The position numbers and the translations under genes were made by a program. Of a DNA stretch of 64,000 nt, positions 51,356 to 60,176 are shown piece after piece. The notes under the pieces were generated by a model. That model saw nothing but the letters and a program-made list of their open reading frames with translations. It was not told the DNA's origin and did no database searches. Origin of the DNA: Melanopsichium pennsylvanicum (Eukaryota; Basidiomycota; Ustilaginomycetes; Ustilaginales); the NCBI GenBank assembly GCA_900208305.1, contig OAPG01000003.1, positions 372,001-436,000 on the forward strand. Direction: 5' to 3'. Numbering within the stretch: position 1 is the stretch's first letter; the number at the start of each line of letters is the position of its first letter.

Positions 51356-54300
51356 ATGTTTCGCAAGCGCTTCATGTTGGGCTCCCTGATGGCTCTACTG
51401 GTGACCTTCGCGATCTCGACCCAGCAAGTCCTTCAATCCCAGTACTCGGTGGATATCTTGCCGTCGACTGACGCTTTGATCGCTCTTGGTACGACATGGC
51501 AGGTTCTCGGACCGTTCCCAGCAGGAATGCGAGAGCTTCCGTTCGGCGGATTTCCAGCATCAGTCTCATCCCACTACGCCCAGCTCCTCGACCCGGCCAT
51601 TACTCAAAATCATTACTCAAACTATGGACCAATCAATGGAACCACCACGCTCAAAACGCTTCTAGCTGAAGTGCAAACTCAAGATCCAACCCATGTCAGA
51701 CAATCGCTTACGGTCGAATACGATGATGTTGACTGGCCGTGGATACGCAAGAGCGCTGGCTGGTCATCGCTCCAGTGGCAGATGCTTGCAGTGACAGATC
51801 TCGACATTGGTCAAAACGAGACTGCTCTGGCAATTACTATGGACAAAACAGCCGAGTTTGCACTAATACCAATAACAGACTTCTCTGCCAGTGCAACCGA
51901 ACCTGTGATCGAGTGGCACACAGGAGATTGGTACTCGTACATTGACGCATTCTCTAAGCAAGGCGATACCGCACCTGAGCTTCCGATCTCACATCATCTA
52001 ATACACCTAGATGAGGGACAATATAAGCTGCTGGTGCGGTCGATGTACGAGATACGAATTTTTGGTGATCCAAAGAATAATAATAACAAGGAGAGTCCAA
52101 GGATCACAATCGGTATCGATGTTGCCGTGCGTGAATTGACTGGCGTAGCACAAACCGAGTTGATTGAGGTCCACACCGATCCTCATCATAGCAATGTTCC
52201 ACACGTCGTTGGAGGCTGGATCGCTGGGTGGGGACTGTCATTCTCAATTCGGAACTTGGATCCAGCAAAGACGCACATTGTAAAAGGTGTGGGCATCCTC
52301 GAGACAGCCCCAGATGCTGTCAAGTTGGCACTTTCGGCAAAGCTGGGGCACGAGCTGAGAATTGCTCCTGGACAAACGGTCATCGTCCCCTTGATGTTGG
52401 ATCAAGGTGCTGAGATCGACACCACATTGTCTCATATTGACTTCTCCGTCAACCTGAGCACTGCATCGGATACTACAGCGGCGACTATCACCAAATTTGT
52501 GAGTATTCCTCTCGTTCACAAACCAGCATTCTGGAAATCCACCAGTAGCGACGATGACCACAACGCCTATATCTACAGCTATCTTGCCCCGGACCACACA
52601 GTGCAGCTCGCCGCTGCCACTCCCCCCAAACGATCTGGCACGGCTTCTGTACAGAATGACACGAGTCCACCACTCATCCTGATGCTGCATGGCGCCGGCG
52701 TCGACATTCGAGATATGTTCTTCAGCAACAGCATCAAGCGTCAAGCCGAATCTTGGTCCATCCTGCCCACTGGCCGCACACCCTGGGGCTACGATTGGCA
52801 ACTGGCTTCCTTCCAAGCAGCCGATTCCGCCGTCACCACTTTTCACAAAAATCTTTATGGCCTTCCTTCCACCATGTCTGCCTCCGAGAAACAAATGTGG
52901 CAGTTTGATCCCGAGAAGTTGTTTGTTATGGGTCATTCCAACGGAGGCCAGGGCGCATGGTACCGTCTCTCGCGTTTCCCCGACCGCGTCATTGGCGGTA
53001 TGGTCGGTTCGGCATACACCAAAGTCTCAGACTATGTGTCATTCGCTTGGAAAGTAGGTCGTCATTTCGTCGATCCGGCACTGCAAGGAATTCTTCACAG
53101 CGGCGTAACCATGTTTGAAAACGATGTCTTCGCGAGCAATCTGGCTGGTCTTGCCTTGTTGGTGAAGTATGGGAGCGCCGATGCTAATGTTCCTCCTTGG
53201 AACAGCAAGGATATGGCCATGATTGTGGATGGTTGGAGCAAAAGGTCAGGGCTGGAAGACAAAGTCAAAGTGTCTGAAGTGCCGGGTAAACCGCATTGGT
53301 GGGATACCTTCTTTTTAGAGGATGATGTGCAAGGCGCGATCGAGGAGCGATGTTTGAAAAGTAGAAATCCTGGCTACGAGATGCCGATCAGTCCGAACAG
53401 CATCACATTGACAGTTTTCAATCCGGATGAGGCTGGTTCAAAAGGTGGTTGGAGAATCAGCGAAGTTGACATTCCAGGTCGTCTTGCCAAGTTGAAAGTG
53501 CGGTACACTGCTTCAAATATCCAAAACGGCGACAATGACGAGGGCGCTCATTTCAAAGTGATTGCGAGAAACACAAGAAGGTTCGAGCTGGATCTGGCGC
53601 TGCTTCGCCGCTCAAACGCTGCCGCGGAGATCTTCAGCAATGGGACGTCAATCAAGGTTTCTATCGGTGGAAACATACACAAAGCAAATACCAGCGATAC
53701 TGACAAGATATATTTCGTTCAGACAGCCAAAGGAGAATGGGAATCCGTCATCGGCGACGGCCTTCGGGCGAACTTGAGACCACCTCGCCCGATCGGCCCA
53801 CTTCTCCGCACTATTACATCGGAGGGACCCATGATCCTGATTGTCCCTTCCGATGGACTGGCAGCCGAAGTCGCTGCTTGGAAGCGAGTGGCCAAGCGCT
53901 TCGCCGCGGACCTTGTACTCTACGGAGCGATCAACTCGCAGATCTTCACTGATGCCGAGTTCGCCTCTTCCGAACTCACAGAAACTTTAGAGCACAGCAA
54001 CATTGTCAGCCTAGGCGGACCTAACATCAACATCTTTACCCGCTCAATCTTGGATCGCTGGCCAGCACAAGCTCCTATTCATTTTGTGTCTCCCAATTCA
54101 ACGGCGCAATTCGAGATACAAGGTCGAAGCTTCTTCGAAGCAGGCACGGCGATGCTGACGCTCGCACCGCATCCCACGAATTCCAAGGGACTGGTATTGG
54201 TTGTGCACGGGATTGGAGAAGAGGGCATCGCGAGAGCTGGAAGATTGTTGCCGACCCGGACAGCTACGATGATACCAGAGTGGGTCGTAACGGATGGCAC

Positions 54301-54391
54301 GGCCGAGTGGATGGGCGAGGGCGGGGTTCAAGCTGCTGGCTGGTATGATAGAGAGTGGGGCTGGTCAGAGGCCATGTCGTACGTCGAATAA
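51356..54391 (+). CDS. Large secreted alpha/beta hydrolase (esterase/peptidase S9-like)
   Basis: A 1011-aa single-exon protein. Residues 1-25 are a signal peptide or anchor. A long beta-rich N-terminal region (30-420) precedes an alpha/beta hydrolase domain with P-L-I-L-M-L-H-G-A-G-V-D, then G-H-S-N-G-G (526-531, Ser528 nucleophile). Asp609 (G-S-A-D-A-N-V-P) and His647 (K-P-H-W-W-D) complete a plausible triad in the right order. A further ~340 residues (beta-rich, several N-x-S/T sites) follow. The layout resembles basidiomycete proteins annotated as prolyl-oligopeptidase- or PHB-depolymerase-like. Substrate unknown; location probably secretory or cell surface. There is no C-terminal membrane helix. 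Confidence 0.83.
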   Translation: MFRKRFMLGSLMALLVTFAISTQQVLQSQYSVDILPSTDALIALGTTWQVLGPFPAGMRELPFGGFPASVSSHYAQLLDPAITQNHYSNYGPINGTTTLKTLLAEVQTQDPTHVRQSLTVEYDDVDWPWIRKSAGWSSLQWQMLAVTDLDIGQNETALAITMDKTAEFALIPITDFSASATEPVIEWHTGDWYSYIDAFSKQGDTAPELPISHHLIHLDEGQYKLLVRSMYEIRIFGDPKNNNNKESPRITIGIDVAVRELTGVAQTELIEVHTDPHHSNVPHVVGGWIAGWGLSFSIRNLDPAKTHIVKGVGILETAPDAVKLALSAKLGHELRIAPGQTVIVPLMLDQGAEIDTTLSHIDFSVNLSTASDTTAATITKFVSIPLVHKPAFWKSTSSDDDHNAYIYSYLAPDHTVQLAAATPPKRSGTASVQNDTSPPLILMLHGAGVDIRDMFFSNSIKRQAESWSILPTGRTPWGYDWQLASFQAADSAVTTFHKNLYGLPSTMSASEKQMWQFDPEKLFVMGHSNGGQGAWYRLSRFPDRVIGGMVGSAYTKVSDYVSFAWKVGRHFVDPALQGILHSGVTMFENDVFASNLAGLALLVKYGSADANVPPWNSKDMAMIVDGWSKRSGLEDKVKVSEVPGKPHWWDTFFLEDDVQGAIEERCLKSRNPGYEMPISPNSITLTVFNPDEAGSKGGWRISEVDIPGRLAKLKVRYTASNIQNGDNDEGAHFKVIARNTRRFELDLALLRRSNAAAEIFSNGTSIKVSIGGNIHKANTSDTDKIYFVQTAKGEWESVIGDGLRANLRPPRPIGPLLRTITSEGPMILIVPSDGLAAEVAAWKRVAKRFAADLVLYGAINSQIFTDAEFASSELTETLEHSNIVSLGGPNINIFTRSILDRWPAQAPIHFVSPNSTAQFEIQGRSFFEAGTAMLTLAPHPTNSKGLVLVVHGIGEEGIARAGRLLPTRTATMIPEWVVTDGTAEWMGEGGVQAAGWYDREWGWSEAMSYVE

Positions 54392-54594
54392 GCTTAACAT
54401 CATATCTCACCACATGTAGCCCGTGTGAAGACTCTTCGGCATCTAGAGCAATAGACATACATGCATATCAATCGATTCGGACATGACGCTTTGCGACCGA
54501 GGACAACGTCCGTATACAAAGTTTCACTGGGCTCATGTTCTACCAGGTTGATGACGGAGATTTTAGGCTTGGTTCAGGGCGGTGTGTCACTGAT

Positions 54595-54613
54595 GTAATG
54601 TACTGTACATTAC
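54595..54613. repeat. Palindrome with 9-bp arms
   Basis: GTAATGTAC-T-GTACATTAC, perfect arms around one base. It could be a dimeric regulator's binding site or be chance. Confidence 0.85.
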
Positions 54614-54973
54614 GCATGTGATGCGAATTGAAGATGGCTTTATGCATGATAAGCATGGTAGAAAACAAGCCATGCGACAGGCAAACTGAAAGTACTGTAG
54701 ATGCTGTATGTTGCCAATCTGATTGTGTTCACCGTGATTGACGCGCGAGGCAGCTCAAATTGATTGGCAATGTGCGGGATGAGCAGCTTAGCCTTCGAGG
54801 GCATGTCGCGCCCAACGGAATGAGCTTTCGGTTGCCTCGCGTCAAAGGCGACCATCAGACGAAAGCAAGGAGTGTGATTCGACACCTTTTCCCCGCAAAT
54901 TTTTTGGCATTAGAATACTCGACTGATACAGTGCCGCTCAAATTTAAGACACGACTTCGAACAGCTTAACAGC

Positions 54974-54999
54974 GCAACCGCGATCGCCTGCGCGGTTGC
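54974..54999. repeat. GC-rich inverted repeat (9-bp stem, 8-nt loop)
   Basis: GCAACCGCG (54974-54982) and CGCGGTTGC (54991-54999) are exact reverse complements around ATCGCCTG. It is about 650 bp upstream of the GMC oxidoreductase ATG and has no T-run, so it is not a bacterial-type terminator. Confidence 0.85.
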
Positions 55000-55523
55000 A
55001 GATGCGGCGAAATTAGACTGCACCCTGCCTGACTCACAGCCTCACACTGCACTTCCCCCACATTTTCAAGCCCATCCTCAATGCAGCATATTTAGCCGCC
55101 GAGCGCGTGCAGCAGCCAAGAAGCGACATCAAGGAGCGCGCTGGACCCTTTCTTCATCTGAGCGGTGCAGCACCACTTGCCGAAACTCGGTCATGTGGCC
55201 CGCTTGCACAGACCCCAAAATTATTGCATCCTAGGCTAAGGATTGACAAATGGCTGATCAGAGAGCGAGAGCCCCGCGCACTACTACCTCCGTATGTATT
55301 GATGCTACTTGCAAACACGGTTGAATTATACAATACGCGCCGCTGTGTCACCGTGGTGTTGTCCATGTGCAAATGCTGCGGACGGACCACACTTTGCTGC
55401 ATTGTCTTGAGTGGAACATCCAAATTTCTGGTGCGTGTTGCCTCTGTTGGGTCACTGTGACGGTGTTGAGAAGCCGTGACTTTACTTAGGACTTCAAACC
55501 GGCACAGCGGCACAAGCTGCCAC

Positions 55524-55529
55524 TATAAG
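55524..55529 (+). promoter_or_regulatory. TATA-like element
   Basis: TATAAG 116 bp before the ATG of the GMC oxidoreductase, followed by a CT-rich leader. Confidence 0.45.
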
Positions 55530-55644
55530 GACAGAGCCTGAGACTATAACATCACTACCCTCCCCGCTCAGTTTCCCTCAACCTTCTCTCAAGTAGCCAG
55601 CTCTCCCCACTTTCCTCTTCTCTGTGCTTCCAGCTGTATATGAG

Positions 55645-57534
55645 ATGGGTCTCTTCTCTTCACCTACTCTCATCTCCGACGCCTCGGTCTACGCCACCGC
55701 AGCTAACCTTGCCCCTTCAACCGTCGAGGAGGCACAGAAGGCTAAGAGCTACGATTTCATCATTTGCGGTGGCGGTACCGCAGGATGTGTCATTGCCAGC
55801 CGTCTCTCTGAGAACCCCAACACCTCCGTTCTCGTCCTTGAAGCAGGTGGAAACAATGACGCTCTCGAAGTCAAAGCACCCCTGGTCTTCACCAAAAACT
55901 TTAAGACCGAGCGTGACTGGGACTATACCACAGCTCCTCAGCCCTCCGTCCTCAACAAAGAGATGCAGTGGCCTCGTGGCAAGCTCATCGGTGGTTCCAG
56001 CTCCATCAATGCAATGATGTACCACCATTGTGCTCCGTCCGACTATGATGAGTGGGCTGAACGATACGGCTGCACGGGCTGGTCCTACAAGGAGCTTTCC
56101 CCCTACCTCCACCGCGCTGAAAAGTACACTCCTCACGCCTCTCAGCCCGAGGTCAAGGGCGAGGAGCGAGGCAACTCGGGTCCTTGGCAGACTGGTCACA
56201 GCTCTTACAAGAGTGAGGTCACTTCCAAAGGCTTCGTCAATGCTTGTGTTGAGGTCGGTATCCCCTTCAATCCTGACCTCAACACTCCGCGAGGAAGCGA
56301 GGGTGTTACTCAATTTACCACATTCATTGACAGCCAAGGTCGACGCTCCTCCGCTGCTACTGCTTATCTTGGGACCGAGGTGCAGCGCCGCCCCAATTTG
56401 ACCATCGGCATCAATGTCATGGTCAACCGCATCATCTTTGACCGCAGAGGTTCGCGTCCCAAAGCTATCGCTGTTGAGCTGCAGAACAAGAAGGATGGTA
56501 AGAAGTACTACGCCGCAGCCAAGCAGCGCGTTGTTCTCTGCGGTGGTGCTATCAATTCTCCTCAGACTTTGATGCTTTCCGGTGTCGGCCCGGCTGCCAC
56601 ACTCAACAAGCACAACATCCCTGTCGTCATTGACAATGCTCTAGTCGGTGAGCGTCTCTCTGATCACCTGTGCCACACTTCTATTAACGTTCGGGCCAAG
56701 CCGAACCACACTCTCGACTATCTCGCAAGTGACATTAAGGCCATTCCTTCTCTCGCTCGCTGGCTCGTCACCGGTGGCGGTCCTGTCTCGTCCAACGCTG
56801 GAGAAGCCGCCGCTTTTGTCAGGTGCAACGACGAGTCTATTCCCCTCACCAACTCGCTCACAAAACCCGAGAATAAGCCTGAATTTAACGGCTCCCTCGG
56901 CAAAGGCCCCGACATCGAACTCATCTGCACTCCTCTCGCATACAACGACCATGGCACACTTCCCGCTCCTGCTGGTACTGGCTGCATCTCCATCGTCGGC
57001 CTCAACGTTCGTCCCCGTTCCAAGGGAACTATTTCCATCAAATCGGCTGACCCCTGGGAGAAGGCTATCGTTGACCCCAAGTACTTTACCGACCCTGAAG
57101 ACAACGACCGAAAAGTCACCCTTGCCGGTGTTCGTCTCGCGATCGCCATCGCCAAGGCCAAAGCTCTTCAACCCTACCTGGAGGAATACAAGAGCGACAA
57201 CGAAGATGACTTCTATTGGCCCGTCAGCGCTACTGATCCTAGCAAATTGAGCGACGATCAGCTCATGAAGTTTATGCTCAAGCGGGCGTTTACCCTCTAC
57301 CATCCCGTTGGTACCGTCAAGATGGGCCCAGACGCATCCGATTCCGTCGTCGACACCAATCTGCACGTGCACGGCGCCGATGGTCTAGTGGTTTGCGACG
57401 CCAGTATCTTCCCAGAGCAGATCTCGGGTCATCCAACTGCCGCCGTCATCGCTTGTGCCGAGAAGGCGAGTGTATTGCTCAAGAACATCGCGGCTGCCAA
57501 GCCGGCCGCTGGCGACATCTCGTCTCATCTTTAA
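55645..57534 (+). CDS. GMC-family FAD oxidoreductase
   Basis: A 629-aa single-exon flavoenzyme from the ATG at 55645; the frame upstream has no ATG. The FAD-binding Rossmann motif (F-I-I-C-G-G-G-T-A-G-C, around 38-48, ending in L-V-L-E-A-G) is near the N terminus. The W-P-R-G-K-L-I-G-G-S-S-S-I-N-A-M GMC signature 1 follows, then the G-A-I-N-S-P-Q-T-L-M-L-S-G-V-G signature 2. The catalytic pair His553 (L-Y-H-P-V-G-T) and His596 (S-G-H-P-T-A-A) is intact. There is no signal peptide, so it is probably intracellular (peroxisome or cytosol). It is closest in style to choline-dehydrogenase/alcohol-oxidase-like fungal enzymes. The alcohol substrate is unknown. A second, overlapping ATG in another frame (55639) lies just upstream. 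Confidence 0.9.
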   Translation: MGLFSSPTLISDASVYATAANLAPSTVEEAQKAKSYDFIICGGGTAGCVIASRLSENPNTSVLVLEAGGNNDALEVKAPLVFTKNFKTERDWDYTTAPQPSVLNKEMQWPRGKLIGGSSSINAMMYHHCAPSDYDEWAERYGCTGWSYKELSPYLHRAEKYTPHASQPEVKGEERGNSGPWQTGHSSYKSEVTSKGFVNACVEVGIPFNPDLNTPRGSEGVTQFTTFIDSQGRRSSAATAYLGTEVQRRPNLTIGINVMVNRIIFDRRGSRPKAIAVELQNKKDGKKYYAAAKQRVVLCGGAINSPQTLMLSGVGPAATLNKHNIPVVIDNALVGERLSDHLCHTSINVRAKPNHTLDYLASDIKAIPSLARWLVTGGGPVSSNAGEAAAFVRCNDESIPLTNSLTKPENKPEFNGSLGKGPDIELICTPLAYNDHGTLPAPAGTGCISIVGLNVRPRSKGTISIKSADPWEKAIVDPKYFTDPEDNDRKVTLAGVRLAIAIAKAKALQPYLEEYKSDNEDDFYWPVSATDPSKLSDDQLMKFMLKRAFTLYHPVGTVKMGPDASDSVVDTNLHVHGADGLVVCDASIFPEQISGHPTAAVIACAEKASVLLKNIAAAKPAAGDISSHL

Positions 57535-57660
57535 CCTTAGCTCAAGCTAATCATCGCGCACGTGCTCAAGTTTGGTTTTCACGTAAAGTAATCACAAAGT
57601 CGTTACGTTCTTGTTTTTACTCAATATCATTTCTTTGAAGATACAAGCGAAAAAGGGGAT

Positions 57661-59796
57661 CTAAAGCTTCCTAAAGGCAATGCTGGTGGTCGTGGACCCT
57701 TTAGCGCCGCCGAAAGTGAAAGAGGGGACGGGAAGGACTTTTTCAACTTGAAAGCCTGCTTGAGTGAATCTTTGTGTGAGTTCTTGTTCGGTAAAGTTGC
57801 AGCTGGTGATGAGGAAGATGCCTTTTGGCTTGACGAGGTTTTTCACTGCTGTAGTGTATAGGTCGATGGGAAGCGAGTTGTTGATAGGTTTAGAAGAGAG
57901 GGCGATTGCGTCTAGGGTTCCTTTGTCGCAAACGAGGTCCCATGCTTCGTCCTGTGTTTCGAAATGTGTTTTTGGCATGTTGCGGAGACTTGCTACTGCG
58001 GAGTTGTCGAGGAGATCGGCAGTTTGAAAATTGACCTCTTCGCAATTACCTCCGCGTTTCAGAGCGATGGATCGAGCCAGGTTGATAGAGGCCTCGGAAT
58101 AGTCGATGCCCACCAATCTGTCAGCTCGAATGATGTCTTCTAGATCAGCACTGCTTTCGATCATCTCGAACAAAAGATGTCCATTCCCAGTGCCCAGATC
58201 CAACACGCTGGGCGGGTTCAAGTCGGAAGAGTGCACATCCGGAATAGTCTCGGTATAGTACTCTTCTAGGAAACGGATCATACGCGCTACAGCGTCTTCG
58301 CCAAACCAAACCTCTCCCTCCTCGCCAATATCGTTAAACACCGAGACTTCGCGAGCATACACTGAATCCCAATGCTGTTTGGTTCCCAGTCTGGACTCGG
58401 GCAAAGGCTCACCATCGAGATATTCAGTTTCTTTCACCGCTTGAGCCTGAGCGGTAGCCAGAGTGGAAGTGGTAGCAGTGGTGGTATTCGACGCGGCAAG
58501 TGGAATCGAGACACTTTCGCCGATCCCGATCACTTCAAATTCGCCTGGGTCGATACCCGCCCGCTTGGCTTCCTCCGCCAATAGCTTTGGCGGCTCGTTC
58601 ACATCCTCGGGAGTCAGCCTAAAACTGCCCCAGTGAATTCCATAACTCTTTTTACTTTTCACGTCCCTATGCACCAAAACACTGTCCTGCGGAGCAAGGT
58701 GGACCGTCGACATGACGTTCCTGGGCAAGTATGCTCCGATGGGAATCAGCGACACGTCAAAAGGGCCTAGGTTGTCGCCAATTTCTTTGAACGCGGGGCA
58801 GCAAGGCAGTGAATCTTCTTTCTCCCTTGGCATTCCTCTCGGGACGGTGCGGTAACCGGTATCGCCGGCGAAATAGGTGCTGGACTTGGGCGAGCCGGGC
58901 GAAATGGTGTGGAATGTGTAGCCTGCCCAAAGCGTGCGGTCGCGGTCAGTCAGTCCTCTTCCGCTAAAGTGTTGTGCAGGGACACAGGTAACTTTCAACA
59001 CCTCCTCCCCGTTCAGCGACACATTGAATTGGTTCCACCAATCGCATTCCGTAACCTCGCTGACGGTGAGACCAAATTCGGAAGTGAACCAAGATTTGTT
59101 ACCGAGCGTACAAAAGACATGAGGCCGCTTGACGCCAGGATTGGTAGGATTGAGGAGAGCTTGAATGGTATTGTAGTCCATATGGTCGTAATGGTTGTGA
59201 GAAAGGACGAGTAGATCTGGCCATGCATGTTTGCCATTATCGACGGTGGCAGACGCAATCTGCTCCACGGTCACCGGCGCATCAGTATAACGCTCAGGAC
59301 CAAACCATTGAACCGGGCTCACGCGGCGGGACAGGACGGGGTCGCATAGAATGGTGATCTTTCTTCCATTGCCAATGGGAATCTGCAAATGGCAGATGGC
59401 ATGGCCGAGCCAGGTGAACGTGATGCTCTCTTGAGTGGAAGGGCTATCAGCCGCGATCCATGTAGGCCTGTGTACAGGAGGAAGAACAGCGCTGCCTGAG
59501 CTTGTAGCGGTTCTCGGCGGCAGCGGAACCTCATCCCAGTCAAAAAGTCTTGCGCGGATAAAGCCCAGAATTCCGTGCGCTTCTGCGCTCGGCCACGGCG
59601 ACTTGAACTTGCGTTTCGAGGTGTCGGAGTTGGTCCAATGAGGCGGTGGTGATGTCTGATAGTATGAAGGGGCAACAATGGACTCGGATTTCGAGACAGA
59701 CCAACTCGATGTGGTGGTGGATGACATTCTTCTCGCGTGATGGAAAAGTTGGGGAGGTTGGGCGAGTCGGATGGTTCGGAGTAGTTGTGACTGCAT
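57661..59796 (-). CDS. Fusion of NAPE-PLD-type metallo-hydrolase and Efm4-type methyltransferase
   Basis: A single continuous 711-aa frame from the ATG at 59796. Residues 1-24 are Arg/Gln/Leu-rich with no acid, like a mitochondrial presequence. Residues ~50-428 are a metallo-beta-lactamase-fold phospholipase of the NAPE-PLD/Fmp30 family: H-N-H-Y-D-H at 200-205, A-Q-H-F-S-G-R at 274-280, G-D-T-G-Y-R at 311-316 and G-I-H-W-G-S-F near 387-393. A Thr/Ala-rich linker (about 430-460) leads to a complete Efm4/METTL10-type domain (469-711): L-G-T-K-Q-H-W-D, G-E-E-G-E-V-W-F-G-E-D, motif I V-L-D-L-G-T-G-N-G-H and C-D-K-G-T-L-D-A. Efm4 methylates a lysine of eEF1A. No Met codon lies between 362 and 506, so the second half cannot start on its own before its conserved N terminus. 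Confidence 0.88.
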   Translation of the reverse strand: MQSQLLRTIRLAQPPQLFHHARRMSSTTTSSWSVSKSESIVAPSYYQTSPPPHWTNSDTSKRKFKSPWPSAEAHGILGFIRARLFDWDEVPLPPRTATSSGSAVLPPVHRPTWIAADSPSTQESITFTWLGHAICHLQIPIGNGRKITILCDPVLSRRVSPVQWFGPERYTDAPVTVEQIASATVDNGKHAWPDLLVLSHNHYDHMDYNTIQALLNPTNPGVKRPHVFCTLGNKSWFTSEFGLTVSEVTECDWWNQFNVSLNGEEVLKVTCVPAQHFSGRGLTDRDRTLWAGYTFHTISPGSPKSSTYFAGDTGYRTVPRGMPREKEDSLPCCPAFKEIGDNLGPFDVSLIPIGAYLPRNVMSTVHLAPQDSVLVHRDVKSKKSYGIHWGSFRLTPEDVNEPPKLLAEEAKRAGIDPGEFEVIGIGESVSIPLAASNTTTATTSTLATAQAQAVKETEYLDGEPLPESRLGTKQHWDSVYAREVSVFNDIGEEGEVWFGEDAVARMIRFLEEYYTETIPDVHSSDLNPPSVLDLGTGNGHLLFEMIESSADLEDIIRADRLVGIDYSEASINLARSIALKRGGNCEEVNFQTADLLDNSAVASLRNMPKTHFETQDEAWDLVCDKGTLDAIALSSKPINNSLPIDLYTTAVKNLVKPKGIFLITSCNFTEQELTQRFTQAGFQVEKVLPVPSFTFGGAKGSTTTSIAFRKL

Positions 59797-60176
59797 CGAC
59801 ACTTTCAGTGGTTCGCGTACAGCTATAGAGCAATCTCAAGATTCGACGAGGAACAAATTATGATCATGAGATGGAGGTAGAAGGACGGCAAAGCACCGCT
59901 TGTTTAAAGGTGCTGAATTTTGGATGTCGAGTGTTACACAAATTTGCGACCAAGTCGAGCTGTCAAAGAAAGTTTATGACAATATAATCCCGCGGCAATG
60001 GATTCAACGCTACGTGAATGCTTGGCTGCGTTCCAAACACCGCTTTGACCAACTCCACCTCGTACAAATACACTCAAACATAGATCGTATAAGCCTTAGC
60101 CTTGAGACCAAAGGATAGCAAGGTAACAGTGAAAGCAGACAAGCCGATCTTAGTCGTCTTTCCGAAGCCTCTTATC
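59797..60176. promoter_or_regulatory. Divergent promoter
   Basis: 380 bp between the divergent fusion gene and CofD-like gene. No gene. The plus-strand frame of the CofD-like gene is open for 25 codons upstream but has no ATG there. Confidence 0.5.

Larger units (their letters stand above)
54392..55644. other. Gap with palindromes and promoter of the GMC oxidoreductase
   Basis: About 1.25 kb between two plus-strand genes. No gene supported. It holds one near-perfect palindrome, one GC-rich hairpin and a TATA-like element, each listed separately, and a CT-rich leader before the oxidoreductase ATG. Confidence 0.5.

Noticed and set aside
55717..56613. 298-codon minus-strand frame
   Set aside because: Antisense of the GMC oxidoreductase gene with no domain of its own.
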